In this document: in pieces, positions 63,976 to 64,000 of the stretch
Position numbering within the stretch: the stretch's first letter is position 1
Layout of the letters: each line of letters opens with the position of its first letter
From: Streptomyces sp. Q6
GTDB taxonomy: Bacteria; Actinomycetota; Actinomycetes; Streptomycetales; Streptomycetaceae
Assembly: GCF_036967205.1 (NCBI RefSeq)
Contig: NZ_CP146022.1
Span: forward strand, 7,192,001-7,256,000
Length of the DNA stretch: 64,000 bases
Direction of reading: 5' to 3'
Translations under genes and position numbers: made by a program
Notes under the pieces: model-generated
The model's input: the letters and a program-made list of their open reading frames with translations, nothing else
Told to the model about the DNA's origin: nothing
Database searches by the model: none

Positions 63976-64000
63976 CACCCGCACGGCAACCTTTTCGCCC

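Noticed and set aside
1-64000. CRISPR arrays, insertion sequences, integrases
   Set aside because: No regularly spaced repeats of CRISPR size, no transposase or recombinase motifs on either strand. The tandem repeats found are coding or short slippage repeats.

Overview
The window is high-GC actinobacterial DNA and reads as a Streptomyces chromosome. G/C-rich third codon positions, GTG starts, twin-arginine and lipoprotein export signals, and a complete bxlREFGA-type xylo-oligosaccharide operon all point that way. No rRNA, tRNA, CRISPR array, transposase or integrase is visible.

Bases 1-16.85 kb form an accessory defence-type block. On the minus strand lie an HTH-bearing N6-adenine methylase homologue whose motif IV reads APPYG, then hsdM and hsdS of a type I restriction-modification system, an ABC/OLD-type ATPase and the start of a DUF4276 (TOPRIM-like) gene. 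HsdR is not in the window. Divergently, on the plus strand, lie a DndB/DGQHR-like gene and a four-gene operon: (i) a 1173-residue HelD/UvrD-like ATPase with a long C-terminal extension, (ii) a protein with a J-like segment lacking HPD, (iii) a small basic N-terminus protein, (iv) an Hsp70 whose lid is replaced by a Zc3h12a-type NYN ribonuclease domain. This chaperone-nuclease-helicase operon is the best candidate for an undescribed system. A poorly defined PH-like membrane ORF and three hairpins separate it from what follows.

Bases 18.2-31 kb hold a carbohydrate locus: a secreted GH59 enzyme, a DeoR/LacI hybrid repressor (frameshifted), then a six-gene operon (D-2-hydroxyacid dehydrogenase, ABC binding protein, two permeases, DUF624 membrane protein, heparinase II/III-like enzyme), and a convergent secreted GH30 enzyme. 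Bases 31-36.9 kb carry ordinary genes: a MinD/ParA-like ATPase with a repeat-rich N-terminus, a SIS-domain protein, a lipoprotein and a lipoate-protein ligase-like gene.

Bases 37-62.3 kb are a xylan (glucuronoxylan) utilisation region. It includes an LLM flavin oxidoreductase, an SDR, an SGNH esterase, a GH2 enzyme, a GH67 alpha-glucuronidase, a tightly overlapped minus-strand operon (LplB-type permease, permease, binding protein, GH39, DUF624, GH42), a CE7 acetylxylan esterase, the bxlR-E-F-G-A set and a GH10 xylanase. GH10 cuts the backbone; esterases and GH67 remove acetyl and glucuronyl groups; ABC transporters import oligomers; GH39, GH3, GH42 and GH2 finish degradation. A shared inverted repeat built around TTGAC with a 5-nt GG(G/C)-rich centre lies upstream of GH30, GH2, GH67 and bxlE and probably marks a regulon. 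An XRE regulator and a small secreted protein end the window.

Four genes (DeoR/LacI regulator, SDR, acetylxylan esterase, GH3) each carry what looks like a one-base deletion in a short G/C run. This may be a sequencing or assembly artefact.
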